Below, in pieces: positions 18,401-24,199 of a stretch of DNA of 64,000 nucleotides. Each line of letters starts with the position of its first letter. Within the stretch, counting starts at the first letter, position 1. Where the stretch lies: contig CAJNDT010005445.1 in NCBI GenBank assembly GCA_905221615.1, positions 968,313 to 1,032,312 of the forward strand. The letters run 5' to 3'. The DNA comes from Symbiodinium sp. CCMP2592. Lineage: Eukaryota; Sar; Dinophyceae; Suessiales; Symbiodiniaceae. The translations under genes and the position numbers were made by a program. The notes under the pieces were generated by a model that saw only the letters and a list, made by a program, of their open reading frames with translations, made no database searches and had not been told where the DNA came from.

Positions 18401-19569
18401 TGTTTTCCCAGCATGGGTTCGTACTTCTCACGTTTCTGGGAACCCAGGCTAGGGACCACGAGAGTTTGAGAGCTACTGCAAGAGCGTATCGTGTGCATGT
18501 GACGACGGCCATGATCTTGTGGTTGGAAGCCACGGGGCCGCGTCGCATAGCTGATGGTGTTGTCACGTTTGCCGCTGCAGAAGCTTATATGAACACTGGA
18601 CAGCGAGTGTATCCATTTGCGGTCGACGATAGCGATGATGAGGAAATTGATGAGCGTCCCCATAGGGTAGTTCCGGCTCCTTTGTGGGTTCCCCAGGTCC
18701 TTGATGTAGGGGTTGAGAGTTCGTCCGACGAGTCGGAGCAAACGTCGACTGCAGAACCTTCTTCGACTGAGTGTGAGCCAGTTTTTTCGGAGCCTGGGCG
18801 AGAGCGAGAAGAGTTCCCTGCCCCGGCAGCTACGCGTTACGCAGCCTTTGAAGGGTTTTTAAGGGTGTTCTATGTAGATGACTACTTTGATGTTCCCCTT
18901 CAGGGTTGGTCGGAGACCGAGGTGCAGGCCATTGTGTGGGGTATTGAGTCTGGGGATTGGGCTGATTGGAGACAGGCTCTAGAGGATCGGGGGAGTGACC
19001 GAACTGAGGTTCCTGAAGGGACGGGATATAGGAGTGACTCTTGGCGAGGGTTCTTTCAGGGGCCGCTAGGGGTTTGGGTTCGGCTAGTGATCTTTTGGGT
19101 CATGTTGGTTCAGAGTGCCCGAGCGGAACTGGTTGAGTTAACTGAAGATCCAGGCTGTGAAGGCCCCTCCTTAACTGCCCAACTGCAAATTCGCCCGAAG
19201 ACCGATGAGCTTGTGATCGCTGGTGAGTTAGGGTCCGATTGCGACGGGACATCTTTTTCGGTGCTTTGTTGCTGCTGTATTGCGATTGGAGCCTGGGAAA
19301 TCATTCGATTCTGGTTGTTGCGGTTGTGCCGTAGCAACCGGATTTTTAGGGAAGCTGAAAGCCAGACGAACTCCTTTGGGATTGTGCCGATGCCACTTGG
19401 GAATGAAGTCCCTCACCGGGCGCGCATCTTATTTTGCTTATGGCGTGCCGGTTTCAAGATTGATGCCGAAGGCTACCCGGAGAAGATTCAGGCAGAGTTC
19501 CACTCTTTGATTGGTTCGTATCTAGTTCGGATTGAAGCTGGGGATGTTTCTTCGTCGGACTCTGACTGA
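9346..19569 (+). CDS. Copia ORF2: Gag-Pol polyprotein with extra domains
   Basis: The frame is open from 9346; the first start-like codon is a GTG at 9433, so residue numbers here count from 9433 (3378 residues, stop 19567-19569). In order: Gag core about 60-290; CCCH finger C358-H377; CCHC knuckle C388-C401; protease DSGA at 518; methyltransferase-like region about 700-960; HHCC integrase zinc site H1027, H1032, C1039, C1042; integrase core D1066, D1235, E1270; oxygenase-like domain about 1554-1695; reverse transcriptase with D1972 and YVDD (D2083, D2084); RNase H D2262, E2301, D2336; then an extension of about 1040 residues with a hydrophobic segment near 2464-2486, an 11-12 residue repeat, and two hydrophobic segments near the end. 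All expected catalytic residues are present. No ATG lies near the start, so translation presumably depends on ORF1. Confidence 0.93.
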   Translation, partial: RGGVSTLPGWFKYQTSSNPSSSCGFTAPRVSPRVGPSVAGGPSGPPRAPGLPGDPLGRGLIGDGSGFPFASGCSGLPGSQGAVERPEEPAKYISDLPKLAQTDLASSAVVCGNWLAQVRQVLVGLSPSASVWWQGVEGPATSAYRRWLVADPLGRLGIDPSSVVGEFDRHLYGRVESRSVSLLLAAVPQSIRDDVVTNRWLSSASILFRVLCLFQPGGSSERSHLLSQLVSPGVCGSFTEAIKGLRKWQQGLQRAGEIHATLPDASLLLRGIDGATSALLTAHPMIGFRVNAFRHQLAIDYNPTVANVVQLVRLIQAECEAAAITSEGTPDKRARTAAVSTPKEPPPTKAVPPSPPSQGAGVAASNAKGDPKGFGKGKATDGSAQLCFKFSDATGCKFGDACSFKHDRAKARKEGRCLACGQAGHIRPDCKLVAPENRQVLADSGTTPEGSPKAGSPKGKGRAAKAKAAAQAKGVSEEPTGSSEAAKAASASTPTEGGQEGLIAEAAKLLKTVSLKALRLGSDVEVDTSWLLSAIAGPSDLAYALVDSGATNALRPAYDGELSLGKPIKVDLASGVAELRVNECGTLLHAGPCQVILPAGYLVELGFTISWRKRGCKIRHPGRGTLEVTVVKGCPLIPRELGLEILEEYETLKCSRGGLKKIGPLQAERGLKPGEVRSWLRDKLRSRDGGLSREEQFTFLTGLFPRVPLGLLEQVCVADTGTGLVDYRHLPWNRRLRRTVSRAKPGTVMINLSPKQPGWKGSGCVVSVEPSEKGIESDSVFRQLLDWASSGAIGGVIRSEEDASGRPVVCHDQDYWKGLEDTEVGSTLSRGSVRIFRAVLLFAVAQAISDGRKHREDLHEPEGDEGFDPEDVPPTGLRDPAELAKWALERAAVRLKKKDRSGRDTGTSDPCSVFLVLERPRDPAGRWRSAEIPWFWAPDEIEGFREAYGLSDVVFDQSCLGLPVLDTTSLLTSSWRLFEALHAIRATEEMKTFLRGLKDLRLLAGDYGRSVWGPGLCRVVQGAWAQWKTEISQTADISERRVLVAKLSEAEAQARHEAQDHVPYRKGCPVCIAGQGRQRAHWRSGFPDLHSLSVDIAGPFVNGQSYNVEASGRDKGKGYRYMLACTYAVPLKFSPSVGELDDLAEYEPSECEQLIPVDGTEVNSSVVAESGTAQGLLDDLWDLPEPGEEAVKAVTHRVRHKRPEDLDEEAEAGPATVPEKSKHLTLFIGVPLRTKKNKEVYPQIQGVINRLEAAGYPVHRYHADRAKELRSDMLIRWLKERGIHGSWTAGESPAGNRAELAVQGLKGCVRKLLRASGLSKQFWPLALLHASTRLWIQFNERLGIVQPNLLPFGIRLMARKRVRTGYDAQWESKTIEGVYVGHAPSTPGGHLVLVLSDDGHKVLLTNTVYPLRAASDNPVKPKYRLTGKHSSRSPHFVVRVVAAHEVPVVISDQDGAMLGPKPGGESSLDSLELGDFDACFESDLEGLGVSLAPEEFPSSPFDEVLRESCFEGSGLFEPVLKCHGPDEVSVQRIQVPQLDEESSLWIRGRREAEDFSDETCLEVLTKGLGLLPGARRRMIRSEGKAVLLGLYGLGGFHGISRATGTYEEVTRYLNGYLGTLVPGHAWAALYVSKDTKVPLHKDLRNATQFATAVKALGSFVGGGLWIEDENDTGPICKQLPDGTWRAGRVYDVRREALQFQGDKWHTSEHWEGGSRWVISAFTPRDFGRTSEEDWEALRDLGFPVDNVLGGLQGVSEVLKKADGADQKVWEPSIDQEVQWEVGLPQPLLEDEHRQAFVVWHERVARLSRMFTSDLCDAVDISEDVGGIADQLREVEVLAQWLECGLDDWVEQGDCYGALRALNVEIPLNDGAPTTDVFLQTRTVSLVEARTELGLWKEPALDEVTSLETTNQAVDRVKAALVDRWIEQGYTVIQLPGKAVLTRKSGTGKRRLRAVCCGNYLPPEKLGLSKDDVYASGAEAVTLRVALGFASIFSSWTGITIDIKSAFLYAPIGTRSKEKEERIIVKPPALLVELGVLEASDRWHVRKALYGLPTSPRDWGDYRDKEFRILTILCEGVTYGLFQSKSDESLWLVQPVGEQGKGPIAGLLVVYVDDLAFFASASLCQCFIDQVQKKWKTSPPNWFGDEPVTFCGAEVTRSARGYRLTQVSYLKELLQRYNIEGTAASPITKWTEPLEQGVPDAGLIREAQGITGALLWISTRSRPDIAYAVSRMGQQATKDPELSIAIGRQVLQYLSSTLTFGIEYLHKSGPYFSDHGQLAVPRQNNVLEVYSDASHSPCGGRSVQCCIIGWRGSPLAWESARQGFTTLSSAEAELVSMIHSVQLGESIQPLLQELLSDDCVISLLADNAAAIRSFETAPAGWRNRHLRMRAQAGRERIENNVLKVNHLAGVHQAADIGTKPLTRSRLLYLLDLINVRDQPASPETIKAARVLSRLSRDAQVCKVTPEAVAGLALLVALPKVFGQPIGNATIGQRWLHWCVGVLVCVVLGLGVWWFFRKTTGGFEEQAVITTSGDESRPPSVAEATVVNGGCESGPSGSEDQDSEAAEEGEDWTQAEANLRAIEVRTGLTFIQRARLRQQLSKGGVVDVPVFQQRYGPLPSWLTGGDSGLTQVRVTQRSGLDTLVSVLTIGGGRFVEFLGVPRPEWTRLRCSCNRLRAHAVLVIAAGIRDTGREEGMPRDPEFRAEFRFVQTDTGHQWMPVQVQGPELRAEFPQGSPTGSRSTLREAFPAHSGFESLGEVAMPQPSSAASEVAVQQQSSAASEVAVPQSSAASEFAVPQQSSAASEVAVPQSSAASEFAVQQQSSAVSEVAVPQASVAHGFTRSFEVPTPEVQIGGSSSSAAPFVPLESGEQEVGLGGSSGSHGFNSHWNLSVCYEDSFQCGDDFDEFPYLGSWSRVHFLVRLFSEVGVLILECLGDGADGWFQLRTVSNYQLYALVDAVYQELKKGPRALEFDCPQWFGLVDEWVAQGGGFGTRVRECPAGPLFPYVAWAPPYVIHYLWRLFSQHGFVLLTFLGTQARDHESLRATARAYRVHVTTAMILWLEATGPRRIADGVVTFAAAEAYMNTGQRVYPFAVDDSDDEEIDERPHRVVPAPLWVPQVLDVGVESSSDESEQTSTAEPSSTECEPVFSEPGREREEFPAPAATRYAAFEGFLRVFYVDDYFDVPLQGWSETEVQAIVWGIESGDWADWRQALEDRGSDRTEVPEGTGYRSDSWRGFFQGPLGVWVRLVIFWVMLVQSARAELVELTEDPGCEGPSLTAQLQIRPKTDELVIAGELGSDCDGTSFSVLCCCCIAIGAWEIIRFWLLRLCRSNRIFREAESQTNSFGIVPMPLGNEVPHRARILFCLWRAGFKIDAEGYPEKIQAEFHSLIGSYLVRIEAGDVSSSDSD
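9367..9373 (+). promoter_or_regulatory. Candidate -1 ribosomal slippery heptamer
   Basis: Within the ORF1/ORF2 overlap the ORF1 frame reads C CCG GGT, which fits the X XXY YYZ pattern for simultaneous -1 slippage and would carry ribosomes into the ORF2 frame. G-rich YYY triplets are unusual for eukaryotic sites, so this is only a candidate. A one-base change elsewhere in the overlap could explain the frame offset equally well. Confidence 0.3.
9613..10320 (+). other. Gag core region of ORF2
   Basis: Residues about 60-295. A helix-rich, Trp/Leu-containing segment (with VVTNRWLSSASILFRVL and LRKWQQGLQRAGEIHATLP) lies directly before the zinc fingers, the place and composition expected of a copia Gag (UBN2/retrotrans-gag type). 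The assignment is by position and general pattern; no diagnostic residue defines it. Confidence 0.6.
10504..10635 (+). other. Double zinc-finger module (CCCH plus CCHC) in Gag
   Basis: C358-x8-C-x5-C-x3-H377 is a CCCH finger of the RNA-binding type; C388-x2-C-x4-H-x4-C401 is a retroviral zinc knuckle. Copia Gag proteins normally have only the CCHC knuckle. The pair presumably binds genomic RNA during packaging. A Lys/Ala/Gly-rich linker follows, to about residue 460. Confidence 0.85.
10936..11275 (+). other. Aspartic protease domain
   Basis: LVDSGATNALRP with the catalytic Asp at residue 518 matches the D-S/T-G-A active-site motif of retroelement proteases, followed by beta-rich sequence. 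It would cut the polyprotein into its parts. It works as a dimer, so one Asp motif per chain is expected. Confidence 0.85.
11530..12315 (+). other. Cytosine-methyltransferase-like (degenerate) domain between protease and integrase
   Basis: Residues about 700-960. VMINLSP, then a segment ending GAIGGVI, later LVLERPRDP (E889) and VVFDQSCLG (D927). The spacing and motifs recall methyltransferase-like inserts that I associate with dinoflagellate retroelements, in which an E-H/R-P triplet stands where C5-methyltransferases have ENV. The SAM-binding FxGxG motif and the PC catalytic motif are not evident, so if it is homologous it is probably inactive or repurposed. Alternatives are an unrelated spacer domain. 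The assignment is from remembered family patterns. Confidence 0.4.
12511..13420 (+). other. Integrase (zinc site and DDE core) with internal insert
   Basis: HHCC site H1027-x4-H1032-x6-C1039-x2-C1042, then D1066 in LSVDIAGPF, D1235 in HADRAKELRSD and E1270 in AGNRAELAVQGL. D and E are 35 apart, as expected of the retroviral/copia integrase core. The gap between the first two Asp residues is about 169, roughly 100 more than usual; the extra is an acidic, disordered-looking insert (residues about 1105-1200). The enzyme inserts the cDNA; the 5-bp target duplication fits. Confidence 0.88.
14092..14517 (+). other. 2-oxoglutarate/Fe(II) dioxygenase-like domain between integrase and reverse transcriptase
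   Basis: Residues about 1554-1695. The signature of the double-stranded beta-helix oxygenases is visible: VPLHKDLRN gives H1611-x-D1613 as iron ligands, KWHTSEHWEGG gives the distal His (H1676, or H1680), and SRWVISAFTPR gives R1685, nine residues after H1676, the usual place for the 2-oxoglutarate-binding Arg. Between them GGGLWIED and a hydrophobic strand pattern fit the fold. The family includes AlkB, prolyl hydroxylases and the TET/JBP thymine and methylcytosine oxidases. Substrate cannot be read from sequence; DNA is an attractive guess for a retroelement. No such domain belongs to canonical copia Pol. Confidence 0.7.
15010..15800 (+). other. Reverse transcriptase (copia RVT_2 type)
   Basis: Segment IEQGYTVIQLPGKAVLTRK, then RLRAVCCGNY, TIDIKSAFLYAPI (catalytic D1972), KALYGLPTSPRDW and LLVVYVDDLAFFA (catalytic D2083, D2084). 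Each is a hallmark of copia reverse transcriptase; all three catalytic aspartates are present. Confidence 0.96.
15960..16620 (+). other. Connection and RNase H domain
   Basis: The copia connection motif (RSRPDIAYAVSRMGQ) is followed by VYSDASHSPCGGRS (D2262), TTLSSAEAELVSM (E2301), LLADNAAAIRSF (D2336) and HLAGVHQAADIGTKPLTR. These are the standard copia RNase H motifs. It degrades the RNA strand during cDNA synthesis. Confidence 0.95.
16621..19566 (+). other. C-terminal extension of Pol with hydrophobic segments (unknown function)
   Basis: About 980 residues after RNase H, where most copia elements stop. A 20-residue hydrophobic stretch (CVGVLVCVVLGLGVWWFF, near 16834-16890) is followed by an acidic linker, a repeat tract at 17611-17850, a Trp/Tyr-rich globular-looking stretch (about 17980-18960), and two more hydrophobic segments (LVIFWVMLV near 19080-19115; VLCCCCIAIGAWEIIRFWLL near 19260-19320). 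The pattern could be a membrane or envelope-like product cleaved from the polyprotein, or transduced host sequence. I recognise no family. No stop codons interrupt it, which in so young an insertion shows only that the parent copy was open. Confidence 0.6.
17611..17850 (+). repeat. In-frame 33-36 bp tandem repeat (SSAASEVAVPQ)
   Basis: Seven units of SSAASE(V/F)AV(P/Q)Q(Q) encoded by cagtctagtgccgcatcaga-type DNA, alternating 33 and 36 bases. Several units are identical at DNA level, so the array is young. It lies in the C-terminal extension of ORF2. Confidence 0.9.
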
Positions 19570-19942
19570 ATCCTCTAGAACAAGGACTTCGAACGGGTAG
19601 GCCACAGCTAGTAGCAGCTTTGAGTCAGCGGGAGAGAGGCAAGGGGTTGCAACCCTCTAGATCTGTAAGTTCTAGGCTTTTATAGCAACCAGTAGCGTTG
19701 TTGGGGTTATTAGCTCACCTCCTCCTTGCTAAAGGTTAGTGTTTGAAAAAAGGGGATGCCGTGAAAGAGCTCGTGTTCGAATTACCCTTTAAAAGGGCTC
19801 GCCAGAAAGAGTGAGTTCGGAATTGAGCTTGGCTTTTGTCCCCCTGAAGCTGAAGAGCGGACAGCAAGGTGCATGGAACAGATGGGATCTCACGAGTGGT
19901 GATTTCATAGCCGCGACGCTGTTTTCCAGAGGAAGCTTCCGA

Positions 19943-19976
19943 TCACTCTTCACTTGGAGTGAAGAGTGAGGGGGAG
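19943..19976 (+). promoter_or_regulatory. Hairpin and polypurine tract before the 3' LTR
   Basis: TCACTCTTCAC (19943-19953) pairs perfectly with GTGAAGAGTGA (19959-19969) across a 5-base loop. The purine run gaagagtgagggggag (19961-19976, one T) abuts the 3' LTR and is the expected primer site for second-strand DNA synthesis; the hairpin's right arm overlaps it. Confidence 0.65.
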
Positions 19977-20164
19977 TGCGTGTGAGTTGAGATCCCTAAG
20001 TACAGGCAGATGCACTTGTCCGACGGAAGGCTGTTTTGGCTGAGGAAAATTTCGAAGCGTTCGATGGAAGTTCTCGGGTGATTCAGGGCATTGGTCCTTA
20101 ACATTTGAGGATTACCTTTCAAGGTTTGTGTTAACTTAGTTGGTTTGTCCCTTTATTTCACGTA
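19977..20164 (+). repeat. 3' LTR
   Basis: Identical by eye to 7789-7976; followed by the right target-duplication copy ATCAC at 20165-20169. Confidence 0.95.
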
Positions 20165-20302
20165 ATCACCCCTTAGGAATACCAGTTTTCATGCTCTAAA
20201 GAGCCTGAAGGCATTTTGTCATTTTGCGCTTCAATCTCACCCCCCCGAACCCCAAAGCCCTAAGAGCTAAACCGTAGCCGTAGAGAGGGTTCTGGGTCCA
20301 TG

Positions 20303-20406
20303 TGGGAGTGTCCGAAAAAAGGAAACCCCAACATAGTACCGTAAATAGTAGGATCCTTATTACAAGAACCCCCAAATAAGGTACCCCCTATCTTCGGAAA
20401 CTCCCA
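20303..20406. mobile_element. MITE-like element, GGGAGTTTCCG family, copy 2
   Basis: Left end tgggagtgtccgaaaa, right end ttcggaaactccca; interior taggatccttatta and gtaccccct strings shared with the copy at 5443. Confidence 0.7.
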
Positions 20407-20462
20407 TGTCTGAAGTCTGAAGTTTCACGGGCCTGAAGGGTTTAAGGTTCCAGGCGACGTCT

Positions 20463-20568
20463 GTTGAGTTTTCGAAAACAGGGGACCCTAATATGGTACC
20501 CTAAATAATAGGATGCTTAGGCTTAGTAGAAGGACCCCAAAATACGGTACCCCTATTGAGTTTTCGAA
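20463..20568. mobile_element. MITE-like element, GGGAGTTTCCG family, copy 3 (variant)
   Basis: Shares aggggaccctaatatggtac and cggtacccct with the other copies, but its ends have become ttgagttttcgaa, in the same orientation at both sides. Only about 55 bp from copy 2. Confidence 0.6.
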
Positions 20569-21009
20569 TCCGGCCCTTCATACTCAGTGGTTCTGTTCTA
20601 CTTCGCTGTGGTTTTAGGCCTTTGGGGTTTCCAAGGCTCTATTTATTCAGCAACTCCGCACACAGCAAGACCTGAGCACCGAACAGAAGTATGTGCAACG
20701 GCTCCCTTACCCTCCCCGCAGCTGGAGCCATCCTACAATACCTACGAACTGAACCCTGAAGCTAGCAACAGAGCTTCAACACAACTGCAGTGATCTCAAA
20801 CGCTGGGCTCATAATGTCCTGTTCGCTACAAGCTCTGGCTATCTAGGTCGACACATCCACAAGCCTGCGAGTATCACCATGGCTGCCTTTCAGAAGTCAA
20901 GCAACCGGACAGCCCGAAACTTAAAAAGCCTATATATCTTAAACCACCATAAAGTGCATTTTGTAGAGCCCCTAAAAATCCGATATTCGGGTTCGTGATA
21001 AGAACTTAC

Positions 21010-21190
21010 GAAAAAGGCAGGCTCTGGCAGTTGACGGTAGAGCACACCCAAAAAAATCAGTCGCGCAGAGCCCCAAGTGCTCCTTCTCTGCCACGGCTGC
21101 GGCGCGCTGCGCAGCAGTCGCAGAAACACCTGGGTCATTTCCGGCACCCTCTTTAAGCACCCTAATGAAAACAACATTAGCTTTGGCATA
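21010..21190 (-). CDS. Possible isolated exon, unknown
   Basis: On the minus strand an open stretch with protein-like, alanine/glutamate-rich composition (VVFIRVLKEGAGND, then SATAAQRAAAVAEKEHLGLC). Possible splice signals (cattag|g and acccag|g) lie nearby. No neighbouring exon or known motif was found, and an overlapping frame is also open. It may be chance. Confidence 0.2.
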
Positions 21191-21770
21191 TGCCATGTAT
21201 GGAAGGCAAAATAATAGCATACAATACGGGTAGGTTATCAATCATACTGCCATAACATAACGTACACATTCTGTAACTACCAATGTGCACAGGAACGTAG
21301 GCCGGGGGCAATGAAACGAAGCATCGCCCTCGGGGGGTTCATGCAACAGCAACGCTAAACCTTTCCATATGGGTCCCTATGGTCTATAAAAGGATATTAT
21401 GACGGTCTTCCGCTTGGTCCACCTTAATGGACCCTCATGCTTGTGGCAGTGACGCCTCAAGTACTGGAAGCAACTCGGTGCTGCATTGCTACATTTTTTG
21501 TTCAGGAAACTGCACATCCCAAACCACTGCGCCAGCCTAAGCCCTAAACTCTGCGCGAGAACAGTCCCTAACAACCCCGCAAGCAAGGCGAGCCTATGCT
21601 CCTTAAGGTAGTGCAGGATTTATATCATCAACCGTAGGACTACAAAAAGGGATTAAGGGTACTATAGTGGCACGCTTAGGCAGCGGCTGAGTTCACCGTC
21701 CAGCTGCAGAGCTCCAGAAGCCACCCGAGGCTCTGCCCTGAGCTGGATGTGGGATTCTAGCTCTTACGGC

Positions 21771-21884
21771 TTAAGGGAACTCCAGAAAGTTGGAATATGG
21801 AATAATGGCAGGATCCCCTATAATTTACCTTAAAGGGATTATGATAATGATATTCCAACTTTCCGGCTTCTACTATAACATCTA
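21771..21884. mobile_element. MITE-like element, family 3, copy 2
   Basis: The right end ttccaactttccggcttcta (then ctata) matches the element at 1888-2008; the left side holds the complementary tccagaaagttggaatat. The exact left border is uncertain. Confidence 0.55.
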
Positions 21885-22039
21885 AACGTGTTGGGGTTGG
21901 GGTATCAGGGGTGTTATCCTATGGACCTTTGACATAATTAACCCGCTTCAAGTGCGGACAACCTGAACATTGGTTCGGGCTTCTGGAGAGCAAGAAGCTT
22001 CAAACAGTTGCCAATCGTGTTCCCTGATATCCACATTGG

Positions 22040-22992
22040 TTCAACGTATGTATGTATGTATGTGTGCATGTATGAATGTAGGCATTCTATGTATGTACGC
22101 TTGGTTGTTCGTGTGTGTTGCTGGGTTGCGTGTTATTTGATTGTTTGTTTGTGTGTGTGTGCTTGCTTGCTTGTCTGTGTGTTTGGTTGGTCATCGGCTT
22201 GTGTAGAAGCGTTGGTGCTTGTTGGTTTGTGGTTGTGAGCATGTGTGTGTGTGTGTGTGTGCGCGCGTTTGCTTGCTTGCTTGCTTGTTTGCTTCCTTGC
22301 GCTTTTGGTTTGTATTAGTGTGTGTGTGTGTGTGTGTGTGTTTGTTTGCTTGCTTGCTCGCTGCTTGCTTGTGTGTTGGCTTGTTTGCCGGCTTTCTGCT
22401 TGCATGTATGCATGTATGTCCGTCTGTGTTTGTTTGTTTGTACGCGTGAGTTTGCTCGCTCGCTTGCTGGCTTGTTTTCTTGTCTTTTTATTGCATTGTT
22501 GTATGGTTGTTTGGTTGTCTACCTATGCCTGTTTGTTTGCAAGTTTGTCACTCTGCTTGGTTGTTTGTTGGCGCGTTTGATTGTCTGTGTGCTTGCTTGC
22601 TTGCTTGGTTGTTTGTTTTTCCTTGTGTGTTTGTTTGTAGGGTTGTTTGCTGGTTTGCTTGCTTCCCTGTTTGCTGGTTGGTTGGTTAGCTGGTTGGTTT
22701 GTGTGTGTGTCTGCTTATCTGATGTTTTGTTTGTTTGCTTGCTTGTTTGTGCGTTTGTGTGATTGCTTGCTCGTATGTTTGTGTGGTTGTGTGATTGTTT
22801 GGGTGCTTGTGTCGTGTGTTTGTTTGTTGGTTTGCTTTCTTGTGTGTTGTCGCGTGCGCTTGTTTGATTGGCGTGTTGTTGTTGTTTTTGTCCTTACCGT
22901 GCTTTGTTGATGGTGTATTTGCTTCCTCGCAGGCTTGATTTTTTGCTCGTAGTATGTATGTACGTATGTATGCATGTATGGATGCCCATATG
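22040..22992 (+). repeat. Kilobase of degenerate TTGC/TTGT/TATG simple repeat
   Basis: Almost unbroken tetranucleotide-type sequence (ttgcttgcttgc, gtttgtttg, tgtgtgtg, gtatgtatgt). One strand translates to Cys/Leu/Val-rich strings, the other to Lys/Gln/Thr-rich strings. The long frames here are artefacts of a unit without stops. Confidence 0.9.
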
Positions 22993-22994
22993 CC

Positions 22995-23022
22995 CTATAT
23001 ATATATATATATATATATATAT
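22995..23022. repeat. (TA)n microsatellite at element A left border
   Basis: About 28 bases of TA directly abut the element terminus. Confidence 0.9.
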
Positions 23023-23100
23023 GCTTACGCCCCCCCCCATGATCCATACTATGCTTGCTTTTCGTAAGCAGTGGATCACGGGAGGTGGGCAGCTTCGGAT

Positions 23101-24003
23101 GCTAAAACACTGCCAGGCTCGAAAATCCCCCAAATTCCTGAAGCCTGAAGTGCGAAAACACTGGCAGGGATCAAAAATTCCCAAAATCCCCAAAATATGA
23201 GAGACTATGGCCCCGCACTCCGCATAGATGCCAGGATTTTGGGAATTTTGGTGATTTTTGATCCCTGCCAATGTTTTCGCATTTCAGGCTTTACAAATTT
23301 TGGGGATTTTCGAGCCTGGCGGCATTTCGTCAACGTCGGATGCTAAAACACTGCCAGGCTCGAAAATCCCCAAAATTCCTGAAGCCTGAAGTGCGAAAAC
23401 ACTGGCAGGGATCAAAAATTCCCAAAATCCCCAAAATATGAGAGACTATGGCCCCGCACTCCGCATAGATGCCAGGATTTTGGGAATTTTGGGGATTTTT
23501 GATCCCTGCCAATGTTTTCGCATTTCAGGCTTTACAAATTTTGGGGATTTTCGAGCCTGGCGGCATTTCGTCAACGTCGGATGCTAAAACACTGCCAGGC
23601 TCGAAAATCCCCAAAATTCCTGAAGCCTGAAGTGCGAAAACACTGGCAGGGATCAAAAATTCCCCAAAATCCCCAAAATATGAGAGACTATGGCCCCGCA
23701 CTCCGCATAGATGCCAGGATTTTGGGAATTTTGGGGATTTTTGATCCCTGCCAATGTTTTCGCATTTCAGGCTTTACAAATTTTGGGGATTTTCGAGCCT
23801 GGCGGTATTTCGTCAACGTCGGATGCTAAAACGTTGCCAGGCTCGAAAATCCCCAAAGTTTTGCAAAACTAAACACCCATGGCCCCATAGATGCCATGGT
23901 TTTGGGAATTTTGGGGATTTTTGAGCTCTGCCGATGTTTTCGCATTTCGGGCTTTACAAATTTTGGGGATTTTCGAGGCAGGCGGCAGTTGCTAACCTTG
24001 GAT
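23101..24003. repeat. 241-bp palindromic satellite, three units plus a partial
   Basis: Units begin gctaaaacactgccaggctc at 23101, 23342 and 23583, with a truncated, diverged fourth at 23824. Spacing is exactly 241. Each unit is itself a long inverted repeat: a left arm with aaaatccccaaaattcctga and a right arm with the complement, around a centre near gactatggccccgcactccg. Arms are roughly 95 bp. Confidence 0.9.
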
Positions 24004-24199
24004 GCTGTGTTCCTATTATGTCTTTGTTTGTCACGTGTATACACATGGCACATGCTTTTTCCAATTCCTTGAGATATTGTATCCAAGCACACCACACCCG
24101 ACGACAATCCGTAAAGTGAAACATTTGCAGTAGATATACAACATATACTTTGACATGCTATGTACTGAGGACTCATGCACCAGGCGTGCGGCACATGAG

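Larger units (their letters stand above)
7789..20164 (+). mobile_element. Full-length Ty1/copia LTR retrotransposon, 12,376 bp
   Basis: Two 188-bp LTRs (7789-7976 and 19977-20164) are identical by eye. The element is flanked by the 5-bp direct repeat ATCAC (7784-7788 and 20165-20169). Between the LTRs are a candidate primer-binding site, ORF1, a 3378-residue ORF2 and a purine tract. The domain order protease, integrase, reverse transcriptase, RNase H defines the Ty1/copia (Pseudoviridae) type; Ty3/gypsy elements place integrase last. At about 12.4 kb it is more than twice the usual copia length because of four added regions: one between protease and integrase, one inside integrase, one between integrase and reverse transcriptase, and one after RNase H. 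Identical LTRs and intact frames imply a recent insertion. Confidence 0.95.

Noticed and set aside
22115-22910. Cys/Leu/Val-rich frames up to 146 codons
   Set aside because: Translation of TTGC/TTGT simple repeat.
23022-23271. Frames within the 241-bp satellite with GFRNLGDFRAWQCF-type peptides repeated
   Set aside because: Repeated only because the DNA is a tandem satellite; the palindromic unit gives similar peptides on both strands.
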